Assembly (NCBI GenBank): GCA_029298735.1
Contig: JANSLP010000059.1
Location: 62,001-126,000, forward strand
Direction: 5' to 3'
Source: Ophiostoma sp. CBS 140.51
Taxonomy: Eukaryota > Ascomycota > Sordariomycetes > Ophiostomatales > Ophiostomataceae
Length of the DNA: 64,000 nt
Below the pieces are notes generated by a model, which was not told the origin of the DNA, made no database searches, and was given only the letters and a program-made list of their open reading frames with translations. Position numbers and translations under genes: made by a program. Numbering within the stretch: the first letter of the stretch is position 1; each line of letters starts with the position of its first letter. This document shows, one piece after another, positions 23,001 to 32,719 of this stretch.

Positions 23001-25030
23001 GTAGAGTCAGCAGTGGGACGGCGCAAGAGGCCGGCCTCTTCGGGCTGGATGGCAAGAGCCTGGAGCAAATCGATGCACGAGCCAGCGTCGGAGTCCGAGT
23101 CCGAATCGATGATGTGGGCGATAGTGACGACTTTCTTCTTAGTTTCCTTCTCAGTGTTGTCAACGAGACTCGTCTGGCTTTGGTCGAGGGCAATGCCGCT
23201 GTCCTTTTTGCAGTCGGGCTCGCCGTTTTGGTCACGGTAGAGAGGATGGATGGAGGTGTCTGTTGTCTTTGATGGGGCAGTGATAGTTTTTATTGATTTC
23301 TCAAACTTCTCAGACTTCTCAGTCTTTGACTTCCATGATGGCCGAGTTGCAAAGTAGGAAGACACACGAGGCGGCGGTGGAGGAGGGAGGGCTTTGGACA
23401 AGAGGTTGGGTGGAGCAAGGGCTGGAAGAGAGGCTCGAGACGACGTTGAAGGTTTGACAATTGAGGCCAGAGGAATGGTCGTATAAAGAGGCAAAGGAGG
23501 AAGAACAGGGGGGGCTTTGGAGGATGAAGAAGGAGAAGACGAAGACGGTGACGAAGATGACGGTTTGGGAGAGAAAGACGACGATGGCAATACATCGCCA
23601 TGTTGGTCATGGTCATGGGCATGCTGCCATGCAGCGCGGCGCTCATCCGCGGCGGCATTCTTTTGTTTGTCCTTGTTTTTTTCGTCTTTGCTTTTGTCGT
23701 GGCTGTCTTGGGACGGCTGTTTGTTCTTTGGTGTGGACTGTGCAGTTTGTTGTGTAGGCTGGCCGATTTGGCGGTGGATTTGTTGTGGTTGTTGTGGCTG
23801 TTGTTGGCCCTTGCTGTTTCCGGCGGCCAGCTGCGCCTGCAGTTCCGGGTGCAATTGCAATTGCACTGACAGCGGGGTTGCGCCTGCCTTGTGCTGCTTT
23901 TGTTTTTCTCCCCCTTTGTCGCTCCTGTCGCTCTTGCCCGATTTTCTTTGTCCACCCTGGCTGGTCGTTGCTGCGTCTCGCGAACGGTTGTGGCTCTGTT
24001 GGCTCTTTTGGCTCTTGCCGCTTTTGGCCCCAAGACTCCCTCGTCTCCCTTGACTGCTGCGTTGGCTCCCTTGGCTGCCCAGGCGGCGGTGCTGTGGTTG
24101 GCTCTTTCTCTTTTGGTCATTTCGGTCGCTTCGGCTTTTTTGAGTGTGCAGGGTGTTTTGATCGCTTTTGTCTCCTTTGTCGACCTCTTCTGTTCTGCTA
24201 TTTTTGTCGATGCCGTCATTGTCTCTGTTTGTTTCGGCCTCAATCTTGCCCTGGTCAAGTGAAATTGAATTAGACCGCCGTGCTGGCCGGGCACCTGCCG
24301 TTCGTGCCGCATTTCGTGGCGGAACAACAATGGGCTGTGGAATCCGTCGATTTTTCCGTCGAGGAATTGGAGGTGGTACGCTGTCGCTGTTGTCTGCAAT
24401 TTGTGGAAGGTGAGTAGATTGTGCCGGCTGGGGAAACCGACCGATGATTGCGCTTTCTGTGCTTTCTGACCGCTTCTTGTTTGTCGTGTTTGTCGTGCTT
24501 GTTGATGCGTTTGTTTCGTGGCTCATCAATATCCGATCAAACGTCGTGGCCTGAATCGTCTTGATGGTCCGGACTGTCCTGGCCGCCTCACTCCCTTCGT
24601 TGTCCATGCGCAAACGCAGACTGCTGGCAGCCGCTGCTGCCGCTGCCGCCACGACCGCCTTGATGCGGTCAATCTCTTCTTGGCTCAGCTCATGGTCGAC
24701 ATTGTCTGTGAGCCCGCGCTCGGCTTGTGGTGTCGTGATGCTGATGCTGCTGTCGGGGTGGAAGATGGTGGTGCTGCTGCTGCCGGAGCTGCCGCGGCTG
24801 CCGTGGCGGCTGCGAGTGCGGGTGCCATCGCTGGCAGTGCTACCCCGGCTGCTTCCCCGACTCTCATCACTCAACGCACTGTTGGTACTGGCATCGCTGC
24901 GTCTTTTGGTACTGTTGTTGCTGTGGAGGAACCGCTCATCGGTCGGCAGTGCTGCTTCGTCGGCAATGAGAGACAGCCGGCGGGGTGAGGAAAACAGCTT
25001 CCGGATGCTGAAGCTGTTCCGTGACGGCAT
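20066..25030 (-). CDS. Large intrinsically disordered fungal protein, unknown function
   Basis: A single uninterrupted reading frame of 1654 residues from ATG 25030 to TAG 20066. Most of it is low-complexity: Ser/Arg-rich N-terminus (SIRKLFSSPRRLSLI), an Ala run near residue 130, Lys/Ser/Gln-rich tracts at 270-470, a Ser/Pro block near 490, and an Asn/Ser run near 850. Three islands look ordered. Residues about 865-950 start WTLPDNVTELFNGRLF and run into a charged coiled coil. About 1310-1320 contains MPTYRHGPIRL. About 1350-1415 contains LDWTAFQMAILGGAGEF and a DWFLLLDIKPE segment. I have an impression that such islands recur in fungal hypothetical proteins, but I cannot name a family. No signal peptide or membrane span is seen. 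A cytoplasmic or nuclear scaffold is speculation. The absence of introns over 5 kb is notable beside its neighbours. Confidence 0.82.
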   Translation of the reverse strand: MPSRNSFSIRKLFSSPRRLSLIADEAALPTDERFLHSNNSTKRRSDASTNSALSDESRGSSRGSTASDGTRTRSRHGSRGSSGSSSTTIFHPDSSISITTPQAERGLTDNVDHELSQEEIDRIKAVVAAAAAAAASSLRLRMDNEGSEAARTVRTIKTIQATTFDRILMSHETNASTSTTNTTNKKRSESTESAIIGRFPQPAQSTHLPQIADNSDSVPPPIPRRKNRRIPQPIVVPPRNAARTAGARPARRSNSISLDQGKIEAETNRDNDGIDKNSRTEEVDKGDKSDQNTLHTQKSRSDRNDQKRKSQPQHRRLGSQGSQRSSQGRRGSLGAKSGKSQKSQQSHNRSRDAATTSQGGQRKSGKSDRSDKGGEKQKQHKAGATPLSVQLQLHPELQAQLAAGNSKGQQQPQQPQQIHRQIGQPTQQTAQSTPKNKQPSQDSHDKSKDEKNKDKQKNAAADERRAAWQHAHDHDQHGDVLPSSSFSPKPSSSSPSSSSPSSSSKAPPVLPPLPLYTTIPLASIVKPSTSSRASLPALAPPNLLSKALPPPPPPRVSSYFATRPSWKSKTEKSEKFEKSIKTITAPSKTTDTSIHPLYRDQNGEPDCKKDSGIALDQSQTSLVDNTEKETKKKVVTIAHIIDSDSDSDAGSCIDLLQALAIQPEEAGLLRRPTADSTSSVSNMMQPSSLLTVDSDSTANANLNTADGPGLRNVCTTPTFTQPRMAPTPSPSAVPSAVPSETNTPQRMMSPSPSLSPRPSFMGPTSRASGTFSAMPVSVSPSPSSPKKQGTRFLPLRLNKGLPDAALRIQRKRSKKARKRERQAASNMKGESFSDGKSQMDVNNNGSSNNNNSNNNNSNNNSGSSRWTLPDNVTELFNGRLFSRMEVTETLPFEKLQAIRESRALAQKQQEEAEEKRKAKQLLDEQDEKEKHEAQNQKQQRELVDAEQALIKELQRSQAQMLRPDAIDTSSTAPLETLLECEEEEIRVSPLDPEDAVVDADGNPIESNIISMPVSPPTDSYPPPTLPMPPHIATQMVWPGDEEHEEDEEVTPRETKPDSGNNSNNSNNTATKTETLFLSVAREEPDGSTTPIEPFHMEDLPSRIGAAGVRVSILLPVEEEEAYFASSVAQHKERRRREQEERAREREEEDEADKKSEEEDATNIMPDPPKSPLDEVGPFPSPPTKNPMRFQSFIKKMGKNPNTVTPPPPLVEPPPTQSIPQVTVTDVDSQKRRHRPALAKASRKSLGKTPKSSFFLSSSSTSSSLIPHPRSSLSASSSTSPMAALAAAASATPHQRDEETYVYLSATPFSLVMPTYRHGPIRLNRSDLMDNQTDSRNSYDHKLRHHHHHPNIATVEETLDWTAFQMAILGGAGEFRSEVIDYGQISAAEQDEVDRLADWFLLLDIKPERLLTSAEEDTEWVRAVPPPPEASTTAAPPTLTHHTQRTAGSQWTSVSSSTVAGVGAPVPTDVRGLTHSRTTTSTSIATTASGYSSSCGSSNRDSGTPNNAPVISTDPGLTAQTVNQALPFPTSCNNSNSANSPYAMSRDNSAAPGLVSNTSSGTNVVGDDITPTQPRTLHSLPLNSMHSVQDVRASFASVASYESMPQSPMADLIMTHGADGKEYVAPMGYNLSHDLGDYLQWEKDNVYAMALEEPR

Positions 25031-26072
25031 CGTGAGGGAGTTGACGATTTACAGAATGCCGGAATGCACGGACGGATGGGAGGAGAGACAGCGAGCAACA
25101 GAGAGAGACAAGAGTGGGAAATTAAGGACTGACAGGTGCTGGGATATGCAGATGCAGTATGAGGTTGATGATAGGAGAAGAAAGTGTGAAGAAGAAGAGA
25201 AGGAAAAGATAGGTTCGTCAACAGCGGCCGAACCCCTAGTTACATTGCTGTTTCTGCAGAGACAGGTCTGGGAGACAATATGGAGACGAACTGGAGACAG
25301 AAAGAGACAAAATAAATTGGGTTCTTGAAGGGGAACTGAACGGGGAAGTGCGCAGCCGGGGGATGCAATATAAAACAGCAAAAGAGGAAGAGAGTGATGG
25401 CCAGCACGACCAGCGTGGTCGGCATTTAGGTGGGCCTATGTTACTCACGACGACCGTGTACAGGGAGAACGAGGGTTGGGGGAGCAGAGCCGGAGGCAGA
25501 GGCGGGATTTAAAATATAAAAAAAGGAAATAAATAGACTGAGATGGAAATAGAGATGTTTGTTGGGAGGCTTTTTTGGCGGTTTCAAACGACGACAACGC
25601 TATTTTGACTCCGGGCAGTGTTGCAGTAGAGGGAGATGGGCGGCAAACATTAAGAGGGATATTTTGAGGGAGAAGCTACAAGAAAGGCAAAAAATAAACA
25701 AGAGGCAGAAAATAGAAAACCCATAATGGTTTTGGCCCCAAATGCATTAGTATAGAACGGCGATATGGAAAACTAGACAGTAAAACGAGAAGAAGGGGGG
25801 ACCAAAAGGCGACCAGGACACAAACAACCTTGTGTTACAAGCCCAGGGAGCAGCCGAGTGGCTGAGAGGCAGAAGCGGCACGGAGGTGCGATTGACTCGA
25901 AGACAAAATGGTGGAAATCAAGATAAAAAGTCGTGAAGCTATAATAAACGCTATTAATCCAGTCAAAAATAAAACTGGTAAATAGTACAGATCGAGTTAT
26001 TCATTATGGGTAGGAACGATGCAGGGAGAGACACAAGAGAGGTACGAGTTGGGGGAAGGAGCAAAAGGGTGA

Positions 26073-26107
26073 CGGGCAGCGGGCAGCGGGCAGCGGGCGA
26101 CGGGCAA
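26073..26107. repeat. 7-bp tandem repeat, CGGGCAG-like, five units
   Basis: Three identical CGGGCAG units at 26073-26093 are followed by two variants, CGGGCGA and CGGGCAA. This is a simple minisatellite in non-coding DNA. Confidence 0.8.
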
Positions 26108-26761
26108 CGACCGAACGATGATGGGGGAAGGAGCGACCGTCCGTCCATCGTTGGACAAGAGGCAGCCCCAAGAAATCGCTCCAAGAGATGCGAGTCGTCG
26201 TGTGTGCATGCTCTGTAGACAGAACACAGAAACACAAGAAGCAGGAAGCAATATGTCGTATTACTGCCCTCTCTGTTTTTGTGGTGCCCCTCCTTTCCCT
26301 CTATTACACCTGCATGTCGTACGGGATGCAAGGGTGCCATCTTGGCCCCTAGACCCCAGCCTGGCCTCTGCTCTTTTTTCCCTCGCTGATTTTGCCAATT
26401 TTGCTGACCTACAGGACTTCGATCCGCTCATCCCTGCATGTTGCACAAGAAGTGGCCGGGAGGGACAGTGTACGCTGACGAGCGTTGTCGTATTCATAAT
26501 GGTGTTGGTGATTCTGTTGGAGAATGAGGGAAGGAGCGACCAAGATGGTGGACCGAACGACTTACACGGCCACGAAAGGAAAGAAGTGCCCGTAGTGTAT
26601 GTCGTACGCTGTAGTGTGCCCCACTTAGGCTCGCATTGCCCACTGAGGAAAACACACACACACACCCACACAAAAAACATCGTCGACATCCACAATTCTC
26701 CTCCACAAAAACCTCACGATAACCAAAAACCTCCACAACATGCAACCAATCAAGCTTCCAA

Positions 26762-26832
26762 GCGTCGGTGGTTTAGTGGTAAAATCTGTCGTTGCCATCG
26801 ACAGGCCCCGGGTTCGATTCCCGGCCGACGCA
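26762..26832 (+). tRNA. tRNA-Gly (anticodon GCC)
   Basis: A 71-nt, intronless cloverleaf. The acceptor stem GCGTCGG pairs perfectly with CCGACGC and is followed by discriminator A. The anticodon stem TGTCG/CGACA encloses the loop TTGCCAT, anticodon GCC. The T arm is CCGGG-TTCGATT-CCCGG. Internal promoters match the Pol III A box (TGGTTTAGTGG, 26769-26779) and B box (GGTTCGATTCC, 26811-26821). It decodes GGC and GGT. Confidence 0.97.
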
Positions 26833-26845
26833 AAAGAGCGATTTC

Positions 26846-26850
26846 TTTTT
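26846..26850 (+). terminator. Pol III T-run terminator of tRNA-Gly
   Basis: Five T residues begin 14 nt after the tRNA 3' end, the usual distance and form for RNA polymerase III termination. Confidence 0.75.
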
Positions 26851-29800
26851 GACCTTTTGGAGTTCGAAATTGACTTCAACTCTTTTTTTGTCAGTGTAGC
26901 GTTGCTTTCCTGCGAGGACAAGCCTACAATACGGATTCAGCTAAGGCAATAGATAATGCAAGATCCAATTTCAGCAGGGCGGCGAACCGTCTTTTTGAAC
27001 TTCAGCTGCCCCCTTGTATATAAATTGACATAAATTGATGTCCAATATATATGTTAGATTCTGTAGAATTGACATGTCGACTGTTCTCAGCTTTGTTGTA
27101 AATATTCGAAGAAAGACGTGAGTTTTGCGGCCGGCAGTCCCAGCTTAGAAATCTCTCCTTGGTGGTTTTGTCATTTGATTTCTTTTCGTTTACGCCCGGT
27201 TATTTTTTCTTTTAAAAAACAAGATGACAGCTTGGAACATTAGTGGCAGTCTGAATACAAGAACTGTCAGTCATGTCACTCATCCCAATGCCCGGAATTG
27301 ATACAGTCCAATACTCTCAACTATTGTCTCTTTTGTTTGTCTCGTATCATCCTTTTTTTTTTGCCTGCTTCAAACTATTGACAGTGACCGACCGACGGCT
27401 CCTGTTTCCCCAGCGAGTGAGATGTCTTCAACATGTCGTCACTCGTGAGACTGCAACGGCGCACATATGCGGTGCCCGCGCTCTTTTCTGATCCTTTTCT
27501 TCCTCTTTTGGGTCGACTTGCGTGTATTTCTGTCCTTTCTGTCCGAACTCTTTTTGGATCGTATTGAAGCATTTGAATCATTCGAACCAGTTGAAGACCA
27601 ACAAGAGACCAACCGGCCAACAGACAAAAGTGAACCGCAGCACACCGTCTTGTTTGAGCGGGCCGCGGCTGGGTTGCGTTTTGGGGGTGCATTTGGAGGG
27701 CAGTTTGGTCGCTTCGGCGGGTGTTATTTTTGTGGTTTTGCATGTTGTAGCGGCTCGTTTATTGGTCCGGGCTGTGCTTCTTTTCATTTACGCGCGCCTG
27801 TCGTCGAAATGAGACTGCAATTAAGCTGTTGTGGCGGCTGTTCAACACTGTTACTCACGGATGTATTGATTCTCGATTGCTGTCGAAAGCAGAGATAAAA
27901 TGGCAAATCGAGTGAACAGCTGGCCCAGGAGCCAAAAGTAGAGACAATTACACATCGTACATAGCGAACACATTGCCCGCATCGCGGAGAAGAACACGAC
28001 ATACTGCCAGCTGTCTTTCGTATTTGAACACTAACGTAACAGTATGTAGGAGAGGTGCGTACCCGGCTATGCATACAATAGAAACATGCAGTGGAAAGGT
28101 GTGCCATGCAGACAGCCGCTGTCCACTCTCCGACATTGAACATCGATGATTCGTTTTTGCATAGCCAGCTTTGCATCCCGGGCTGCAGACTGCCAACAGA
28201 CTCGATATCCGGCATGGAAATGGACGCGGCCAGTATTGTTCTAGAAAAGCGGTGTATTTCTGTTTCCATTCGTCGTTTCTTCCCGATATTCTTCCCGACA
28301 ATGGAATCAACCATGTTCATAGTGTACCTCCTGGACAATAACTGCTAAATCTCGCCTATCCTCAGCTTGTCGACATTGGCAATTCCCACGAGCCCACTCG
28401 ACGGCTATCGACAGCCAACCGACGTGTCCCTGTACCAACGTGCACCGCGTCTTTGTGTACACTAAGAAAAGTTCGTGAAGGGCAACTGTATTAATGCAAG
28501 TTTTCTGTGCGTTTTGTGCTGCCTGTCATCCCACCCATCGCACGGTTCAGGTCCTTTCCTTTTATCTCTTGTATCACAGCATAGGGTGGAATGACCGGAC
28601 ATGTTGGACAAACGTTGGGGGAGAATGGGGGACATTGGGGTGAAAAGGGAGGTGGCATGGGAGAGCACGACTTACTATGAACAGGCCACAGCTTTGCGTC
28701 GTTTTGCCTGACAGCTCTCGACATTTGAACACTGAGGTTGGCAGATACTGTCATTATGTGACGGCAATGCTGGCATATTCAAAGTCGTCAAAAAATCTCG
28801 TGATAAAGCAGAAGGCGACAAAAAATAGAAACAAAATATGGCATGAGGTGAGTGCGACAGCTTTCTCCTCTTCTTTATTCTCTGCCGATCTCATGCCACT
28901 CACCTTGTTGTTTCCTCTTCTTTCCACGGCCGTAAATAGGACAGCCACGGTTGCACAGCAGGGGTTCTCTTTCTCTTTTTCACTATGAAGTACTGTTCTA
29001 CCTTCCCACCTTCTCCCACCCTTACAAAAACGCCACGTCAAAGTGAACACGCGAGCCACGTCGAGCCAGACCAACGGCGTCCGTGGGGAGGTGAACAGAT
29101 TGCTTTTGTCCCTTTTGTCTCTCCTCTTAGCAGGGAACCCATAGCTTCTTTAAGCGAGGGTGTGTTCCCTCTGGCGTTCGATGAGGTGCAGTCGAAGATA
29201 CCTTGTAAGGAAGAAGACCTGTCGTTCATAAAGAGTATCAATTGAAATGTTTGCAGTTGTTTCTTCCTTTAAGCTCTTACTTTTCTTGCCATCTTTGTAG
29301 TTGCCAAAACTCTTTGGTAAGTTTTCACACGTTGCTCAGAATGCACTTGTTGTTAATCGACCATCAACAACCCCATCGACAACACCATTTGCCGATACCG
29401 CTCATTCCTATTACACGTGCAAGCCACTCTCGCCTACCGAATCGCCGCTCATTTGAACAGATGGTGTTTTTGTGGCTTGAGCGCGTTGATTTCAAGACGA
29501 GAGTGACTAGAGTAGATGTACGACATAATTTGTGCTTTGCTAGCCAGTCAGACAACGGCGACGCCTCTTTTTGTTATCTGTGGCCGTCTGTGAGCTGTCT
29601 GTGGGGTCGTATTAGTGGTGTGTGCTTCCAAGAGCCGGCCAGTAGTCGTTCTCGAGGTGTGTAGCACAAAAGCAGGTTGTTGGTGAAGGATGGGCTGGCA
29701 GGCAATCTATATTCACAGCAAGGTAGAGAACCACACAGACCCCGGAGAATTACGAGCCTGATATATGAATATGCAGTTGCTGCACTCCTATCTGCACTTA

Positions 29801-30838
29801 TCGTGAGGCTGAAACGACCACAAGGAACGGCGAATACGAGGAATATATGCAAGGGACAAGAAGGAAGGAAGCAAAGTATGTAAAAGAAACGTTTTGTATT
29901 TTTAACCGTGTTTAAGTACAAGTTTCCCCAATTCCCAATCTTCAGTCCCCAGTTCCCAGTTACCCATCCGGTTCCCATCCCGAGTCCCCGTCCGCCCAAA
30001 CCCAGCGCCATCCTGTAACGCTAGAAGAAATCAAAAAGAAAAAGAGGAAAGTAGGAAATAAAAGAAGATCTAAGAGAGAAATAGGAAATAAGGAAATATT
30101 GACTTGAGGAAATGAGAAATGAATCTTCAAAGGCCCGGAACGCCATATCCTCTATACTACATAGGAGAGTGTGAAGTGACTGGTTGGGGAATGGGAAAAG
30201 GTAGGGGATAGGTTGGTTTTGCTTGTGAGGTGGAAATCCTGGACAAAGGAGATGGAGAGATAAATAAAGAAACCAGGACGCCTTACCAACAAAGCCCTTC
30301 TTGTCCGGACTCCCAGCGCCCCTGCCGAGAAACGCCAAGAAAGAACACAGAATAGAGAAAGAAGAGAATAGGAAAAGTGAAGAAAATGAAAAGAAATCAG
30401 CCAATGTGCACCGGACTCCGTCAAACCGTAAACTCCAGTATCTAAGTAACTCCATAAGAAAAGGGCAACCCGTTTATATGATAAGGTACTCCCCTGCCCT
30501 GCAAGCTGCCGAGTAGCTGATGCGTTGCCTAGGAGGTGGAAGAGAAACGTAAAAAAGAAACGAGAAGACAGCTGCCCCTGTCCCCCTTGTGCTCTTCTTG
30601 CGTATACTGTTTCTTCCCGGAAGGATCTTGGAAAGAAAAAATCAACACATCCATGCATATCTCAGTCCCGACTGGCAGGAAGAGCAGGAAAATAAGGAAG
30701 AAGACGAGGAAGACGAGGAAGAAGATGAAGGCGAGAAAGAAGGCGACAATGGAAGAAAAGGAAACAAAAATAAGACGGCAGGCTGCAGCTGAAGCAAGCC
30801 ACCTCCTTTATTTTTTTTCTTGATTTTCACTTCACTGT

Positions 30839-31486
30839 CTAATCCCTCCACCATTCGTCGTCATCACCCTCGCCCTCGTCGGCGGCAAACTGCATGTGCT
30901 GCGCCGTCGACGTGGCCAGGTAGCTGGTGGCCGCGTGCTGGGGCGTGAACACGAAGCGGGCAATTCCCGCGTCCATGTGGTCGATATCGTTGGCGTAGTA
31001 GTGGTCATCATTATCCTCCTTCAAGTGAACGTCAACACGCTCACTAAAGGGACGCCCCGAGAAAATATCCCGGTCGTCGTCGGTGTCCATGTCTTCGCTC
31101 AAGGAGTGGTAGCGAGACTTTTTGATTGGGGAAGCACCGCCAAAGCGGAATAGACGGCGGACACGGCGCGGTGGGGAGTAGGTACGTGGTTGGCCCTGAT
31201 TCCAGTCGAGGGCCGGGCTCGGAGGGCTGTGGCTCTTACGGTCGCTGTTTCCCTTGAAAGCAGAGGATCCCTTCTTGAGTGTAGTCCGGGTACCCTGCTT
31301 GCAAGCTGACCAGGCGGCACTGGTGGCGCTTTTGGCGTGGGCAAGCGAGGAAGAGACGACGGATGTGGCCGTCGAGGAAGATGAAGAGCCGGTTGACGAA
31401 GAGATAGACAACGACTGGCTCTTGTGACTTTTGTGGCTTTTGTTGGTTGAGCCGGTGCCGACCGGCTTGAGTGTGAAGGATTTCAT
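30839..31486 (-). CDS. Ser/Lys-rich hypothetical protein
   Basis: Unrecognised. A single exon of 215 residues starts at ATG 31486 (MKSFTLKPVG). The N-terminal half is Ser/Lys/Thr-rich with repeated HKSHKS and long Ser runs. A short Ala/Ser stretch (SSLAHAKSATSAAWSACKQG) is the only weakly hydrophobic piece. The middle is basic with Pro (SPPRRVRRLFRFGG). The C-terminus is acidic and ends in DDDEWWRD. No signal peptide, membrane span or known domain is visible. The frame stays open for 150 codons further upstream to 31936, but that extension has the composition of a leader, so the internal ATG is preferred. It probably encodes a disordered, phosphorylatable protein (inference). Confidence 0.6.
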   Translation of the reverse strand: MKSFTLKPVGTGSTNKSHKSHKSQSLSISSSTGSSSSSTATSVVSSSLAHAKSATSAAWSACKQGTRTTLKKGSSAFKGNSDRKSHSPPSPALDWNQGQPRTYSPPRRVRRLFRFGGASPIKKSRYHSLSEDMDTDDDRDIFSGRPFSERVDVHLKEDNDDHYYANDIDHMDAGIARFVFTPQHAATSYLATSTAQHMQFAADEGEGDDDEWWRD

Positions 31487-32719
31487 GTTGCAGTGGTCCG
31501 AGGAGTGGATGTATATGTTGTAAATAAAAAGGGTATGAGTGAAAGGGCTATGAGCGATGGTGAGAAGTGAAGTATAGTCGTAGAGATGCCGTAGAATTTC
31601 GTAGAGATCGTTGAGGTCGTAGAGCGATCGTGAGCAGTCGTAACGAGTGAAGGTGTTGTCTTTTTGTGAGATCTCTTTTTTTTTTATAATGAAAACGAAT
31701 GACTGGAGAAGCGAGACATCTCCTGAGTGATAAAGGCAAAAAAGAGAAAGAGATGCACAATCCAGAAACAAGATAGCTCTGCTCTGCTCTGATCTGATCT
31801 CCTTCTTTTCTTTTCCCCTTAATTCAAACGACACGTCGTCTGCTATATATATTTGAATTATTCGTCCATCACGAAACACGGTATGCGCTCCTCGACACTC
31901 CAAATTCTCACGCATCTCACTAGAAGTGAAATGCATTCCTACGTCGCCCGCCCCCTTCCATAGCCTTCTCCTCTTCTAAAGCCTCTTAAGCCTCCGGGAC
32001 ACGCGGACAGATCTGAGAGTACTTCTTGCCAGCCAGCCGATCCAATGCGCGCGCCATCTAGAAAGACTTCTCAGAAACATTTTGCTTTTTTTTCTGTTTT
32101 TCTGACCTATTCTATAGCATCTCTCACGCGATTATTGGGTGAACCAGCCATCATGCGATGGGCGGCCCGCAGGCTTTGGTGAGAAATGTGGGAGGTTGCT
32201 GCATTCCAGAGCTGCGGAGAGCAGGCTGGCTTTTGCTGGGCGAGAGGACATCGACGCCAACGAAGGGGCTGTCTCATTCCACACAGTCAATCCAGCCTCG
32301 AGCATGTCAAGCCAGCCTTTCCAGAAGGTCCTCGAGTCGCTGTGTGGTTAATCGAGTGCACTAATAAGAAGGAGAGCAACAGCTGAAACGCGGGTTGAGG
32401 CTATTTGACAATTATGAGTTTCATTCCACGTCTTGAACTGCCTCGCGGGAAAATGCACCAACATCGTGCACAGTCAAAGTTAATTCATAATTTACATCTA
32501 ACACGTCCAACCACTCCATCATTGCCTTCAAGGGCGGTGCATGTTTCAATACTGGCCTCCTTTTTTGATAAAAACAACTCTTAGCGTTGTATTGAAACAG
32601 AAGTAAAAACAAATCAGATTGGACGTCGGCCATCGGACATTGAAGATACCCTTCATACCGAGGGATACAGCACTTCAAAGAAGACCGCCACGTGCCGGAA
32701 AGCCTTCCCCGATGGCCCC
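31487..32719. other. Spacer, promoter of Ser-rich gene and RAD1 3' flank
   Basis: No gene was recognised in 1.2 kb. Near 31770-31800 the sequence has overlapping TCTGC/TCTGA units. The 31800-31870 interval is T-rich with a TATATATA-like run near 31843-31850. Small frames at 32139-32386 lack protein features. Confidence 0.5.

Larger units (their letters stand above)
25031..30838. other. 5.8 kb gene-poor spacer with one tRNA
   Basis: Apart from the tRNA-Gly at 26762-26832 and a short 7-bp tandem repeat, no supported gene was found. The purine-rich tract at 25080-25320 is the leader/promoter of the large protein on the minus strand. A CA microsatellite lies near 26652-26668. The 30660-30760 interval is almost pure A/G on the plus strand. 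A Cys-containing frame at 27784-28338 (-) was judged unsupported. Confidence 0.5.

Noticed and set aside
23290..24399. 369-codon minus-strand frame overlapping the disordered gene in another frame
   Set aside because: Frame-shifted reading of Lys/Ser/Gln repeats; the 1654-residue frame is continuous through it.
26118..26852. 244-codon plus-strand frame
   Set aside because: It runs through the tRNA-Gly and simple repeats; no protein features.
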